A DNA stretch of 64,000 nucleotides from Planococcus glaciei (lineage in GTDB: Bacteria; Bacillota; Bacilli; Bacillales_A; Planococcaceae): NCBI RefSeq assembly GCF_900099655.1, contig NZ_FNDC01000002.1, positions 1 to 64,000 of the forward strand. The letters are read 5' to 3'. Shown piece by piece: positions 30,160 to 39,417 of the stretch. Every line of letters starts with the position of its first letter. Within the stretch, counting starts at the first letter, position 1. Made by a program: the position numbers and the translations under genes. The notes beneath the pieces are model-generated. The model searched no databases. It was not told the DNA's origin and saw only the letters and a list, made by a program, of their open reading frames with translations.

Positions 30160-30891
30160 GTGTCCATTCAATATAAACCTGCTGTACATTTTAATCATGT
30201 GAATTATTCTGCAGGCGATACCCATATATTAAAAGAGATTACAGGATCTTTTCCGGAAGGCAAAATTATCACATTGGTGGGACCTTCCGGAGCAGGGAAG
30301 ACAACACTGTTGAAATTATGCAACGGCTTGCTGTCGCCGGATACAGGAGAAATTTACGTGAAAGACAAGCCGATTGATAATATTGAACCCGTTGAGCTTC
30401 GCCGCCTTGTCGGCATGGCTTTGCAAAGTGCCCCGATGATCAGCGGTACGGTTTATGACAATTTGAATTTGCCGTTAGAGCTGCAGGGCAAAAAGCTGCC
30501 GGAACAAGATGCATTGGCATGGCTGCATGACGTCGGGCTGGAAGAGCAATTGATCAGCCGCAATGTAAAAGACCTGTCGGGTGGGCAGCGCCAGAAAGTT
30601 TCGATTGCCCGTACATTGGTCAATAAACCCGAAGTGCTGCTGCTGGATGAAATTACCTCTTCACTGGACCGGACTTCCTTAAAGGAAATAGAAGAGCTGA
30701 TTGTAAAGATCAACCGGAAATACGGCACAACGATTATTTGGATCACCCACAACCTGCAGCAAGCCATGGAAATCGGCGATTATACGTGGGTCATGATGGC
30801 CGGTGAAGTGATCGAAACCGGCGAAAGCGAATTGCTGGTCAATCCGGCGAATGACAAAGTCAAACGGTTCGTAAGGGGGGAAGCCGGATGA
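30160..30891 (+). CDS. fetA: ABC transporter ATPase, FetA/YbbL type
   Basis: A 243-residue ABC ATPase. Walker A is GPSGAGKTT, the signature is LSGGQRQ, Walker B is VLLLDEITSSLD, and the switch His is in ITHNL. It pairs with the FetB-type permease whose ATG overlaps its stop. E. coli FetAB is implicated in iron export and peroxide tolerance; the position after ferritin favours an iron role, though the symbol rests on the permease family and context. Start: GTG at 30160, 9 nt after AAAGGAAG; the GTG at 30151 touches that site. Confidence 0.75.
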   Translation: MSIQYKPAVHFNHVNYSAGDTHILKEITGSFPEGKIITLVGPSGAGKTTLLKLCNGLLSPDTGEIYVKDKPIDNIEPVELRRLVGMALQSAPMISGTVYDNLNLPLELQGKKLPEQDALAWLHDVGLEEQLISRNVKDLSGGQRQKVSIARTLVNKPEVLLLDEITSSLDRTSLKEIEELIVKINRKYGTTIIWITHNLQQAMEIGDYTWVMMAGEVIETGESELLVNPANDKVKRFVRGEAG

Positions 30892-31637
30892 GTTATTTTA
30901 CTTTATCCTTAACCTTGATTTTTGTATTGATTCCGCTGGTTTTATCAAAAACGTTCAACCTGGGCCTTGAAAGAGACACGCTGGTCGCTACAATCCGCTC
31001 CATTATCCAACTGCTTGCCGTCGGCTATGTGCTGAAATTCGTCTTTGAATCGGATAGCCTGATCTACATCTTCCTGATGGTCACACTGATGATCGTCGCT
31101 GCGACGCATAACGCACAGAAAAAGGGAGCCGCTATTCGAGGGATTGTCGCTAAGGTTGCCGCAACCTTGGTGTTTGTTGAAGTGTTGACCCAAAGCATTT
31201 TGATCGGCTTCAATATCACCCCGCCGACTGCGCAGTACATCATCCCGATCAGCGGGATGGTCATCGGCAACTCGATGGTGCTGTCCATCTTGTTCCTGAA
31301 CCGGTTCACGGCGGAAGTGGAGACGCATCAGGACCAGACCGAATTGATCTTATCGCTGGGCGGAACGCCGAAACAGGCCATCCATCGGCAATTGATCCAG
31401 TCGATCAAAGCCAGCATGATCCCGACAATCGAAAGCCAGAAAACAGTGGGGCTTGTCCAATTGCCTGGTATGATGAGCGGGCAGATCATCGCAGGGGCAG
31501 ACCCGATTCAGGCGGTGCAATTTCAATTGCTGATCATGTTCCTGTTGCTGACAACCGCTGCAGTCACCAGTATTCTGCTTGGATTTTTATCGTATCCAAC
31601 CTTATTCAATAAACGCATGCAATTGATGAAGAGCTGA
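30888..31637 (+). CDS. fetB: ABC transporter permease, FetB/YbbM (UPF0014) type
   Basis: A 249-residue membrane protein with about seven helices. It has the UPF0014 signatures LVLSKTFNLGLERD, RSIIQLLAVGYVLKFVF, PISGMVIGNSMV and LVQLPGMMSGQIIAGADPIQAVQFQL. With the ATPase it forms a putative metal (iron) exporter. The ATGA overlap indicates coupled translation. The ferritin-FetAB arrangement suggests storage and efflux respond together to iron or peroxide stress. Confidence 0.78.
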   Translation: MSYFTLSLTLIFVLIPLVLSKTFNLGLERDTLVATIRSIIQLLAVGYVLKFVFESDSLIYIFLMVTLMIVAATHNAQKKGAAIRGIVAKVAATLVFVEVLTQSILIGFNITPPTAQYIIPISGMVIGNSMVLSILFLNRFTAEVETHQDQTELILSLGGTPKQAIHRQLIQSIKASMIPTIESQKTVGLVQLPGMMSGQIIAGADPIQAVQFQLLIMFLLLTTAAVTSILLGFLSYPTLFNKRMQLMKS

Positions 31638-31664
31638 GCTGTCCACAGAGGACAGCTTTTTTTG
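31637..31664. terminator. Terminator after fetB
   Basis: AGCTGTCC / GGACAGCT followed by TTTTTT. It separates fetB from the convergent gene. Confidence 0.8.
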
Positions 31665-31666
31665 TT

Positions 31667-32734
31667 TTAATAAGCGGGGTAAAAAGTATCGGCTTCAAAT
31701 TTTCCGGACCCCGGCAATGTTTCAAGGAATTCAGAACCGAATAACTGGGAAGGTGTGTAGCTGCCTCCTGCAAAATTGCCGATTAGCACTCCGTTGACAG
31801 AAGCAAGAGCTCCGTAAACTGTTAAATCGTACACATTGGCCGTTTGAATACGGACAACTTTGACGATTCCTGCGTCATTCTTGGCTTCTCCCCAAATATA
31901 AGCGGGTGAGTTGGAGCGGAGCGTTTCGTCGGGTCCGCTAACGCGTTTTTCCACCCAATTTGACAGTGTATCCTGGACGCGGGAAGAATCCAGCAGCGGC
32001 TGCAAAGCAGTCATTAATCCGGCGCCAGCAGCAAGCGGCTTTGGAAACGGGATCCAAGTGGTAATGTTTGGGATTCCGGTACTGTAATACGCAGTTGCCA
32101 CATCGCCCCATGGAATTCCCATTGCCGCTCGCTTGCCGCGGCCAAAATCGATGGTCCGGCGCTGGCTGCCGATGGGCACGGAAGCCAGCTTTCCGTCCTG
32201 TCGTTCGGCGCTGCCGGTGCCCAGCCCTTGGATCATGGTTTTATAAGTCCCTCTGGAAATACCAGAATCCGAATCAAAGCCGAGCGCCAGATAAGTGGCG
32301 TCAGGCATCAGTTCTTTAAGTTTCAAGGCCGTGCAATCCGTTGGAATGACATCGAATCCGACACCCGAACAAAGGACAACACCTGCCTCTTTTGCCCGTT
32401 CATGCTGGGAATGGGTATGTTCGAAGACGGGAATTTCTCCGGTGATGTCCATATAATGGGCTTTGGCAAAAAGGCAAGCTTCAATCATCAAGGCGCTCGT
32501 TTTGCTGAAGGGACCGGCGCAGTGCAGCACGGCATCCATGTCTGAAAGATGCGTTGCGGTTTTCTCATCTATTGGAAAGCTGCGCATCTCAAGATTCAGT
32601 TCAACGGCTAAGGGTTCAAGCTTCTGCGCATTCCGTCCGGCAAGAACCGGCTTCAATCCGCGCTTTACTGCTTCACGTGCAATCAATTCACCTGTGTAAC
32701 CATTGGCTCCATAAATCATCCACTTTTTCTCCAT
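31667..32734 (-). CDS. Saccharopine dehydrogenase-like NADP-binding protein
   Basis: A 355-residue protein with an N-terminal Rossmann loop (WMIYGANGYTGELIAREA) and a saccharopine-dehydrogenase NADP-binding domain. HCAGPFSKTSALMIEACLFAKAHYMDITGEIPVFE is the typical second signature, and CSGVGFDVIPTDCTALKLKE follows. Members include trans-acting enoyl reductase-like proteins and others without known substrate. A C-terminal hydrophobic stretch (VYGALASVNGVLIGNFAGG) is as in those homologues. Monocistronic; AAGGAGG precedes the ATG. Confidence 0.75.
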   Translation of the reverse strand: MEKKWMIYGANGYTGELIAREAVKRGLKPVLAGRNAQKLEPLAVELNLEMRSFPIDEKTATHLSDMDAVLHCAGPFSKTSALMIEACLFAKAHYMDITGEIPVFEHTHSQHERAKEAGVVLCSGVGFDVIPTDCTALKLKELMPDATYLALGFDSDSGISRGTYKTMIQGLGTGSAERQDGKLASVPIGSQRRTIDFGRGKRAAMGIPWGDVATAYYSTGIPNITTWIPFPKPLAAGAGLMTALQPLLDSSRVQDTLSNWVEKRVSGPDETLRSNSPAYIWGEAKNDAGIVKVVRIQTANVYDLTVYGALASVNGVLIGNFAGGSYTPSQLFGSEFLETLPGSGKFEADTFYPAY

Positions 32735-32916
32735 CTGATTTCCTCCTTATAATGAGTGGTAATTTTCCAGCCATGTTTAACATCGCTGCCGTCTAAATAG
32801 GATTAGACAATATCGTGCCACTTCCCCGGCAAAATTGCGAGCTTTTCGATTAATGTTTCTGAACAATCGAAAAGGGGCAATCTAATCACAAAAGCGTCTT
32901 TTATAAAGGGGGACTA

Positions 32917-33915
32917 ATGATGAATAATGTCCATTTAATTCCTTATCGGGTTGAAGAAATTACTGCCGCAGCAGTACAAATTCCACCAGGTGTTGAAATG
33001 ATTCAGGCACCGGCTGTATGGGAAGAAGCGGAGTACGGGAGCGGCAATGTCCTGGCCATTTTGGATACGGGCTGCCAAGTAGATCACCCGGATTTGAAAG
33101 ACCGGGTTATTGACGGCAAAAATTTCACGCCGGATTTTGGCAGTGATCCAAAGAACTTTGACGACAACAATGGACATGGCACCCACGTAGCAGGAACGGC
33201 TGCCGCATCATTACGTCCAGAAGGCGGCATTGCCGGAGTGGCACCGTCCGCCAATTTGTTGATTCTAAAAGTATTGAACGGTGAAGGCAGCGGCGATTAC
33301 GCCGGCATCATCGAGGGCATCCATTACGCGATTGATTGGCAAGGACCAAATGGAGAGAAGACAAGTGTAATCTCGATGTCGCTTGGAGGACCGGATGATG
33401 TACCGGAACTGCAGGCCGCGGTGAAACGTGCCGTGGATGCCGGGATACCTGTTGTTTGTGCAGCTGGCAATGAAGGCGATGACAGCCCGTCCACTGATGA
33501 AACGGCTTATCCCGGAGCTTATCCGGAAGTGATTCAAGTAGGGGCAGTTGATTTTAATCGGAAATTGGCGCCGTTTAGCAATACCAATGACGAAATTGAT
33601 CTGGTTGCACCGGGAGTCCGCATTTACTCGACGTATCCTGGCGGAAAATATGCCACATTGTCCGGCACTTCGATGGCAACGCCTCACGTAACGGGAGCGT
33701 TGGCATTGGTGAAAAATATAGCGGAAAAAGAGTTTGCAAGAAAGCTGACAGAAGCGGAACTGTACGCTCAGCTGGTGCGGCGGACCGTACCGATCGGCTA
33801 TCCAAAATCTGCGGAAGGAAACGGGCTTCTTGCCTTGGATGCTTTAAATAATTTTGAGCGCATGGTCAAGCTGATGAATTCATTCAACCGTTCAGGAGAA
33901 TGGGAAAATGAATGA
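32917..33915 (+). CDS. Intracellular subtilisin-type serine protease
   Basis: A 332-residue S8 peptidase without a signal peptide. The N-terminal HLIPYRVEE stretch has the LIPY motif of the short prosequence of intracellular subtilisins (B. subtilis IspA type). The triad is Asp50 (LDTGCQVDHPD), His87 (NGHGTHVAG) and Ser252 (SGTSMATPH), with oxyanion Asn185 in AAGNEGD. It degrades cytosolic protein, probably in stationary phase, after removal of the prosequence. AAAGGGGG precedes the ATG. A dicarboxylate symporter gene starts 44 nt downstream on the same strand. Confidence 0.9.
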   Translation: MMNNVHLIPYRVEEITAAAVQIPPGVEMIQAPAVWEEAEYGSGNVLAILDTGCQVDHPDLKDRVIDGKNFTPDFGSDPKNFDDNNGHGTHVAGTAAASLRPEGGIAGVAPSANLLILKVLNGEGSGDYAGIIEGIHYAIDWQGPNGEKTSVISMSLGGPDDVPELQAAVKRAVDAGIPVVCAAGNEGDDSPSTDETAYPGAYPEVIQVGAVDFNRKLAPFSNTNDEIDLVAPGVRIYSTYPGGKYATLSGTSMATPHVTGALALVKNIAEKEFARKLTEAELYAQLVRRTVPIGYPKSAEGNGLLALDALNNFERMVKLMNSFNRSGEWENE

Positions 33916-33959
33916 TTTTTTGCTAATGTCAAGGGATGCTTTCGGAAAGGAGGAGAAGA

Positions 33960-35384
33960 ATGGCTGCTGAAAAACAGGGAGAAGTAAATTGGAAATCGCT
34001 CTTATTTTGTGCCGCCTTGGGTTTGGTTTTATGGTTCATCCCTGCACCTTCTGGACTGGAGACGGATGCGTGGCATTTGTTCAGTATTTTTGTCGCGACG
34101 ATTGTGGCATTGGTGATTAAACCGGTGCCTATGGGAAGCACGGCCATCCTTGCGCTGACCCTTATCGTGTTAACGGACATCCTGACCTTGGAACAGTCGT
34201 TAAGCGGATTTCAAAATACGACCATTTGGCTGATTGTTATTGCTTTTTTCATTTCACGGGGATTTATCAAAACCGGGTTGGGTACACGGATTTCGTATAT
34301 TTTTGTCCGGTTGTTCGGCAAAAAAACGCTGGGGCTGTCTTATTCGATGCTGCTGAGTGACTTGATACTGGCCCCGGCAATGCCCTCCAATACAGCCCGG
34401 GCTGGCGGAATCATTTTTCCGATTATCCGTTCGCTTTCAGAAACATACGGATCCAGAGTGGGAGACGGGTCAGAGCGGCGCGTCGGAGCTTTTTTGGTCA
34501 AAGTCTCTTTTCAAGGAGACATGATTACTTCTGCGATGTTTGTAACGGCAATGGCAGCGAACCCGCTGGCTGTCCAGATTACCCAGGAAATCACCGGTGA
34601 GACCATTACTTGGGGCGGTTGGGCGCTTGCGGCACTGGTGCCCGGATTGATCAGTCTGGCCCTAATACCTTTTGTGATTTATAAACTGTATCCGCCGGAA
34701 TTAAAAGAAACACCGGAAGCCTCTTCGATTGCAACGGAGAAATTGCAAGAAATGGGTCCGCTGAAGAAAGAAGAGCGCTATATGATCGGAGTATTCGTGC
34801 TTCTTTTGGCCCTTTGGATTTTTGGCGGGAATTTTGGCGTCGATGCGACGACTAGTGCTTTTATCGGACTATGTGTGCTGCTGCTCAGCGGAGTATTGAC
34901 GTGGTCGGATATTAAGAAAGAACAAGGTGCCTGGGATACGCTCGTATGGTTTTCAGTTCTCGTCATGATGGCCACATATTTAAATGAACTAGGCATGATT
35001 CCGTGGTTCAGCGAGCTGATGGGGAATGCCGTCGGCCAACTGTCCTGGACATTAACCTTGGTAATTCTTGCGATTGTTTATTTCTATTCGCATTACTTTT
35101 TTGCCAGCAATACCGCACATGTCAGTGCAATGTATGCGGCGTTCTTATCGGTCATTGTCGCTTCAGGTGCTCCGCCGCTATTGTCTGCCTTGATTCTTGC
35201 ATTTTTCTCCAACTTGTTCAGCTGCTTGACGCATTACGGCGCTGGTCCGGCACCGGTCTTTTTTGGAAGCGGCTATGTCAGCCAGCAGAAATGGTGGATG
35301 CTCGGGTTTATCATTTCCATCATTCACATTATCGTCTGGTTCGGTGCCGGCGGACTCTGGTGGAAAGTGCTTGGACTCTGGTAA
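33960..35384 (+). CDS. DASS-family anion/sodium symporter (2-oxoglutarate/malate translocator type)
   Basis: A 474-residue transporter with about twelve membrane helices, of the divalent anion:Na+ symporter family and closest in pattern to SoDiT1/YflS-type proteins. Features include LAPAMPSNTARAGGIIFPI (first Ser-Asn-Thr substrate loop) and YFFASNTAHVSAMYAAFL (second SNT loop). Likely substrates are malate, oxoglutarate or other C4-C5 dicarboxylates. The ATG at 33960 follows AAAGGAGG by 5 nt. A terminator closes the unit. Confidence 0.85.
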   Translation: MAAEKQGEVNWKSLLFCAALGLVLWFIPAPSGLETDAWHLFSIFVATIVALVIKPVPMGSTAILALTLIVLTDILTLEQSLSGFQNTTIWLIVIAFFISRGFIKTGLGTRISYIFVRLFGKKTLGLSYSMLLSDLILAPAMPSNTARAGGIIFPIIRSLSETYGSRVGDGSERRVGAFLVKVSFQGDMITSAMFVTAMAANPLAVQITQEITGETITWGGWALAALVPGLISLALIPFVIYKLYPPELKETPEASSIATEKLQEMGPLKKEERYMIGVFVLLLALWIFGGNFGVDATTSAFIGLCVLLLSGVLTWSDIKKEQGAWDTLVWFSVLVMMATYLNELGMIPWFSELMGNAVGQLSWTLTLVILAIVYFYSHYFFASNTAHVSAMYAAFLSVIVASGAPPLLSALILAFFSNLFSCLTHYGAGPAPVFFGSGYVSQQKWWMLGFIISIIHIIVWFGAGGLWWKVLGLW

Positions 35385-35414
35385 ACGGACAGTTTTGTCA
35401 TAGTATGGAAATTA

Positions 35415-35455
35415 GGAACCTTTATCTCTGGCCAAAAGAGATAAAGGTTCTTTTC
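35415..35455 (+). terminator. Terminator of the DASS symporter gene
   Basis: GAACCTTTATCTCT / AGAGATAAAGGTTC, 14-bp stem, then TTTTC. Confidence 0.8.
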
Positions 35456-35509
35456 ACGAAAAGAATGTCCATAAAACAGGACTTTATGCCACTTTATGGA
35501 TATCCTTTA

Positions 35510-35538
35510 TTGACGCACCCTCACTTAAATGTTTTAAT
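35510..35538 (+). promoter_or_regulatory. Promoter of the DUF485-symporter operon
   Basis: TTGACG, 17-bp spacer, TTTAAT, 44 nt before the DUF485 start. Confidence 0.6.
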
Positions 35539-35582
35539 TATTTTTAGATTCAGAAAAATAAAAATTCAAAGGGGTGTTGAAA

Positions 35583-35990
35583 ATGGCGAAGACGATAGCT
35601 GGCAGTGAAAAATCCATTGCCCATCCAAATGGGAATGAGCGGCAGCATGCTGTTCGAGAGGAAAGGCCGGAAGGGCATATTCCGGACTTTAAGGCAATTG
35701 AAGAATCAGCAGGATTTAGAGAATTAATGCGCAAGAAAAAAGCTTTTTTGATTCCGACAACGGTCTTATTTTTAGGGTTGTATCTATTGTTTAATGTCAT
35801 TATTTCGTATACGAATTTATTGGATGCTTCGTTTATCGGGGATATCTCTTGGGTTTGGGTATTTGCTTTTGGACTTTTTGCGATGACTTGGATCCTTGTA
35901 ACCGTTTACATGAAACGGGCGGCGAAATTTGATGAAATGGCCCGGGAAACATTAGTCGAATTCAATTATGACAAGGAGGAAAATCGATGA
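35583..35990 (+). CDS. DUF485 membrane protein (YjcH-like)
   Basis: A 135-residue protein. A hydrophilic N-terminus (about 55 residues) is followed by a DUF485 domain: FRELMRKKKAFLIPTTVLFLGLYLLFNVIISY and a second helix, VWVFAFGLFAMTWILVTVYMKRAAKFDEMA. DUF485 genes commonly precede acetate/solute symporters (yjcH-actP in E. coli). The same order with an ATGA overlap is seen here, implying an accessory role to the symporter. Confidence 0.82.
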   Translation: MAKTIAGSEKSIAHPNGNERQHAVREERPEGHIPDFKAIEESAGFRELMRKKKAFLIPTTVLFLGLYLLFNVIISYTNLLDASFIGDISWVWVFAFGLFAMTWILVTVYMKRAAKFDEMARETLVEFNYDKEENR

Positions 35991-37522
35991 ATGCTACAGT
36001 AATTATTATCTTCTTAGTCATCGTAGCCATGACCCTTGTCATCACTTATTTTGCCGCGAAGCGGACGAATACGACGAGTGATTTTTACACGGCGGGCGGC
36101 GGTTTGACGGGCTGGCAAAACGGAATGGCCATTGCGGGGGATTATCTGTCTGCGGCTTCGTTCTTAGGGATTGCCGGTTCGATAGCGCTATTCGGATTTG
36201 ACGGCTTCCTATTCTCGATCGGTTACCTAGTCGCTTATTTGGTAGTCTTGTTCGTAGTTGCAGAACCTCTCCGGAACCTCGGGAAATTTACATTGGCAGA
36301 TATGATCAATGCCCGCTTTAATGCGAAAAAAGTCCGTGGTGCGGCAGCGTTAAGTTCCATCACAATCGTTATTTTCTATATGATCGCACAGCTTGTAGGC
36401 GCAGGCGCGCTTATTCAATTGCTGTTTGGAATTGATTATTTATGGGCGGTCCTGCTTGTCGGAATCATGATGACCATCTATGTGCTATTCGGCGGCATGA
36501 CAGCAACCAGCTGGGTTCAAATCATCAAAGCCGTCCTATTGATGGTCGGTACAGTCATCTTATCATTCCTTGTGCTGCAGCGTTTTGACTTCAGCATTCT
36601 GGAAATGTTTGCACAAGTAAAAACGGCAACGCCGCACGGGGAAGCTTTCTTAAACCCGGGAGTAAAATACAAAATTCCACTGGATACGATTTCCTTAATG
36701 CTCGCGTTAGTGCTTGGTACTGCTGGCCTTCCGCACATCTTAATGCGTTTCTTCACTGTTAGAGATGCGAAAACTGCGAGAAGTTCGGTTATGTGGGCGA
36801 CATGGATTGTCGGGATTTTCTACGTTATGACCATTTTCCTTGGATTTGGCGCAGCAGCATTTGTAGGATCTGAGACCATTATCAGCACAAACCCGGCCGG
36901 AAATATGGCGGCACCGCTGCTTGCCCAGGCGTTGGGCGGCGACATTCTGATGTCGTTCATATCTGCGGTGGCTTTTGCAACCATCTTAGCGGTTGTGGCC
37001 GGCCTGGTATTATCAGGGGCTTCTGCTTTTGCCCATGACATCTACGGCCAAATCATCAAAAAAGGAAAAGCGACAGAGCGCCAGCAAATGCTGGCTGCCC
37101 GCTATGCATCTGTTGGTGTAGCTGTCCTATCCATCACCTTGGCTATTTTTGCTCAAAGCTTGAACGTGGCCTTCCTCGTATCCTTGGCGTTCTGTATTGC
37201 GGCAAGTGCGAACTTGCCGGTAATCGTCTACACGATTTTCTGGAAAAAGTTCAACACAACCGGAGCGGTTTCCGCTATCTTTACGGGTCTGATTTCTGCC
37301 TTGATTCTGGTGTCAATCAGCCCGAGTGTGATGAATCCGGAAGCAGGAGCGGCCATTATAACCGGCAATCCGATCTTCCCGTTAACCAATCCCGCGATTG
37401 TTTCCATTCCGCTGGGCTTTATCGGGGGACTCATCGGAACGCTTTTATCTAAAGAAAGCGACGCTAAAAAATACGCAGAAGTCAAAGTCCGTGCCAATAC
37501 AGGCGGATTCAGACAATTGTAA
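35987..37522 (+). CDS. Sodium:solute symporter, ActP-like (acetate/short carboxylate)
   Basis: A 511-residue SSS-family transporter with about thirteen helices. Signatures are SDFYTAGGGLTGWQNGMAIAGDYLSAASFLG, the ADMINARFNAKKVRG loop and GLPHILMRFFTVRDAKTARSS. This pattern, with a DUF485 partner, matches ActP-type acetate symporters; the exact monocarboxylate is not determined. It is convergent with the GAF/PucR regulator, so that protein might also regulate it. Confidence 0.85.
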   Translation: MNATVIIIFLVIVAMTLVITYFAAKRTNTTSDFYTAGGGLTGWQNGMAIAGDYLSAASFLGIAGSIALFGFDGFLFSIGYLVAYLVVLFVVAEPLRNLGKFTLADMINARFNAKKVRGAAALSSITIVIFYMIAQLVGAGALIQLLFGIDYLWAVLLVGIMMTIYVLFGGMTATSWVQIIKAVLLMVGTVILSFLVLQRFDFSILEMFAQVKTATPHGEAFLNPGVKYKIPLDTISLMLALVLGTAGLPHILMRFFTVRDAKTARSSVMWATWIVGIFYVMTIFLGFGAAAFVGSETIISTNPAGNMAAPLLAQALGGDILMSFISAVAFATILAVVAGLVLSGASAFAHDIYGQIIKKGKATERQQMLAARYASVGVAVLSITLAIFAQSLNVAFLVSLAFCIAASANLPVIVYTIFWKKFNTTGAVSAIFTGLISALILVSISPSVMNPEAGAAIITGNPIFPLTNPAIVSIPLGFIGGLIGTLLSKESDAKKYAEVKVRANTGGFRQL

Positions 37523-37540
37523 GCTTCACAATGAAAAGCA

Positions 37541-37577
37541 AAAAACCGGTTTCCTGATTCCCAGGAGCCGGTTTTTT
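37541..37577. terminator. Bidirectional terminator
   Basis: AAAACCGGTTTCCTG / CAGGAGCCGGTTTT (one bulge, one G-T pair) with A/T runs on both sides. Confidence 0.75.
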
Positions 37578-37587
37578 GCTGTGCTTG

Positions 37588-39309
37588 TCAATCTTCTAAA
37601 TTTCTCAGCAACTTGCAGGCCAGTTGAAGATTCAATAAGTCGTCTGGATTTTGCAGGTCCACTTGAAGCAAATCGGCAATTTTTTTTAACCGGTAATGCA
37701 AGGTGTTCAAATGGATATGAAGTTCCTTGGCGGCTTGGCCAGGATGCTGGATAAATTGCGTATAAATCATCAAAGTCTTCAGCAGTTCCGCTTCTTTTCC
37801 GCGGTCATGCTCCATGATAGGGCCAAGAGCCGCTGACACAAAGGCGTTGATGTCTTTGTCCTTATTGGCGATCAACAGGCTTTCAAAGCCAAGCGACTGG
37901 CTATTGACCACATTTTCTTTCATCCGGGTGGTCCGCATGAATCGGAGGACTTTCAATGAATCCTCGATGGAAGAAGGCAGGTCTTCGATGCTGTGTACGC
38001 ATGGGCCGACGCCGAACTTCAAACGGGCTTCCAGCTGCTGTTGGTCGATAAAGTTCTGCAGTTCTGAAGCCAGGCGTTTTACTTTTTCAAACTGCACATC
38101 TTTTGCGATGCCTTTGCGTGTGGAAAGCAGAAAAATATAATGCTGCTGCTTTTGAACCACAAGGCTGCCAGGAAAGCGTTGGTTCACTTCTACTTGGAAC
38201 AGGTGCGTAAGTTCTCGTTTGTACAGTAAGTCAGCCATCGAATTATCTTGTGCGGAAACGGAAGCTTCCACCGCGACCGGCAGAAAGTGGTTGTCGATAT
38301 CCAAGCCGAGCCTTTTGGCGCGTTTGATGAAATTTTCCGTCAGCATGCCGTTCAGCAAGTCGTCCATCAGTTCAGCTTTAAAGCGGTGTTCCGCTTCGCG
38401 AAGTGCCGCTTCCCGGTTGATTTCCAACGTGAAATACAAAATGCTTTGCTGAATAAAGTAAAGGTCGGTATCCGTAATTTTCTCATCCGGTCCTGTTAAG
38501 ACAAAAAGTTTGCCGAGGAGCAAACGTCCGCTGCGGATAGGGAATTCCTGTACGTCCAAGCCTTCCGGTTGATTGCCCATCTGCAAATATTCGCCGTAAA
38601 TGGTCAACAGCGATAGCGGTTTTTGGATTTGGAGGGATAATTGCTTGAGCATATCGCTTAAACCGACGCCGTCGTTCATTTTCAACAGCAATTGCTGCTG
38701 ATAGCTGATGATTTGTTCAAACTCTTCATTCTTCTTTTTTAAATCTGCGTGAAGCCGGGCTTTGGATAAGGCGATGGCCGCTTGTCCGGCAATGGCTTGA
38801 AGAAGCCGCAAATCCTTGTCAGTAAACGTGCCGCCATCGGCAAAGCCATTGAGTGTAATGACACCGATGCACTCGTCATTTTCTGTCACAAGCGGTACAC
38901 ACATGGCGCGCAGTGCATTTTGCCCTTTATGCGGGGCAATGGATTCTTCGAGCAATCGGCGGTTCCGGACCGTCATCGTTTCTGTTTCGACAGGGAGGCC
39001 TTGAGGAGAATTGATGAGGACGGGTTCGCGGGTTGAAAAACATTTTCCGGTAAACGACTCATTCGCATCCAGGCTGATGTTTTCGACTGCATGGGTGAAA
39101 TTTACATAAGAAAGGCAAACAAGCTTTTGGATTTCGTCGTCATATAAAAACAAGACACCGCCATCGGCATCCGGTATGGCTTGAATGGATTCTTTTAAGG
39201 TGAGTTGAAACAATTCATTTAGGTTGAGCGTAGAGTTCACCGCTTCTGCTACTTTGATCAAAGCTTCCATCTGGGAATGGGAAAAGGTTTTCTGCAGGAG
39301 CCGGGGCAT
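37588..39309 (-). CDS. GAF-domain transcriptional regulator with PucR/CdaR-type C-terminal HTH
   Basis: A 573-residue regulator. Residues about 10-185 form a GAF domain (SQMEALIKVAEAVNSTLNLNELF ... DLRLLQAIAGQAAIALSKARLH), followed by a coiled region and a central CdaR-like domain. The C-terminus is the PucR HTH_30 (LKTLMIYTQFIQHPGQAAKELHIHLNTLHYRLKKIADLL). Relatives control purine, sugar diacid or amino-acid catabolism. It lies just downstream of the AbgT-amidohydrolase operon on the same strand, behind a terminator, and probably controls it. The ATG at 39309 follows AAAGGAGG. Confidence 0.8.
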   Translation of the reverse strand: MPRLLQKTFSHSQMEALIKVAEAVNSTLNLNELFQLTLKESIQAIPDADGGVLFLYDDEIQKLVCLSYVNFTHAVENISLDANESFTGKCFSTREPVLINSPQGLPVETETMTVRNRRLLEESIAPHKGQNALRAMCVPLVTENDECIGVITLNGFADGGTFTDKDLRLLQAIAGQAAIALSKARLHADLKKKNEEFEQIISYQQQLLLKMNDGVGLSDMLKQLSLQIQKPLSLLTIYGEYLQMGNQPEGLDVQEFPIRSGRLLLGKLFVLTGPDEKITDTDLYFIQQSILYFTLEINREAALREAEHRFKAELMDDLLNGMLTENFIKRAKRLGLDIDNHFLPVAVEASVSAQDNSMADLLYKRELTHLFQVEVNQRFPGSLVVQKQQHYIFLLSTRKGIAKDVQFEKVKRLASELQNFIDQQQLEARLKFGVGPCVHSIEDLPSSIEDSLKVLRFMRTTRMKENVVNSQSLGFESLLIANKDKDINAFVSAALGPIMEHDRGKEAELLKTLMIYTQFIQHPGQAAKELHIHLNTLHYRLKKIADLLQVDLQNPDDLLNLQLACKLLRNLED

Positions 39310-39380
39310 TGGATCATCCTCCTTTTTTTCAAACCATTTTAACATAGGAAATGATATTAAAAATAAAAAATTCAAAAAAT

Positions 39381-39410
39381 AAAAAGCGATTCCCAAAAGA
39401 ATCGCTTTTA
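39381..39410 (-). terminator. Terminator of the AbgT operon
   Basis: On the minus strand AAAAGCGATTC / GAATCGCTTTT followed by TATTTTTT, between the M20 gene and the regulator. Confidence 0.75.
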
Positions 39411-39417
39411 TTTCCAT

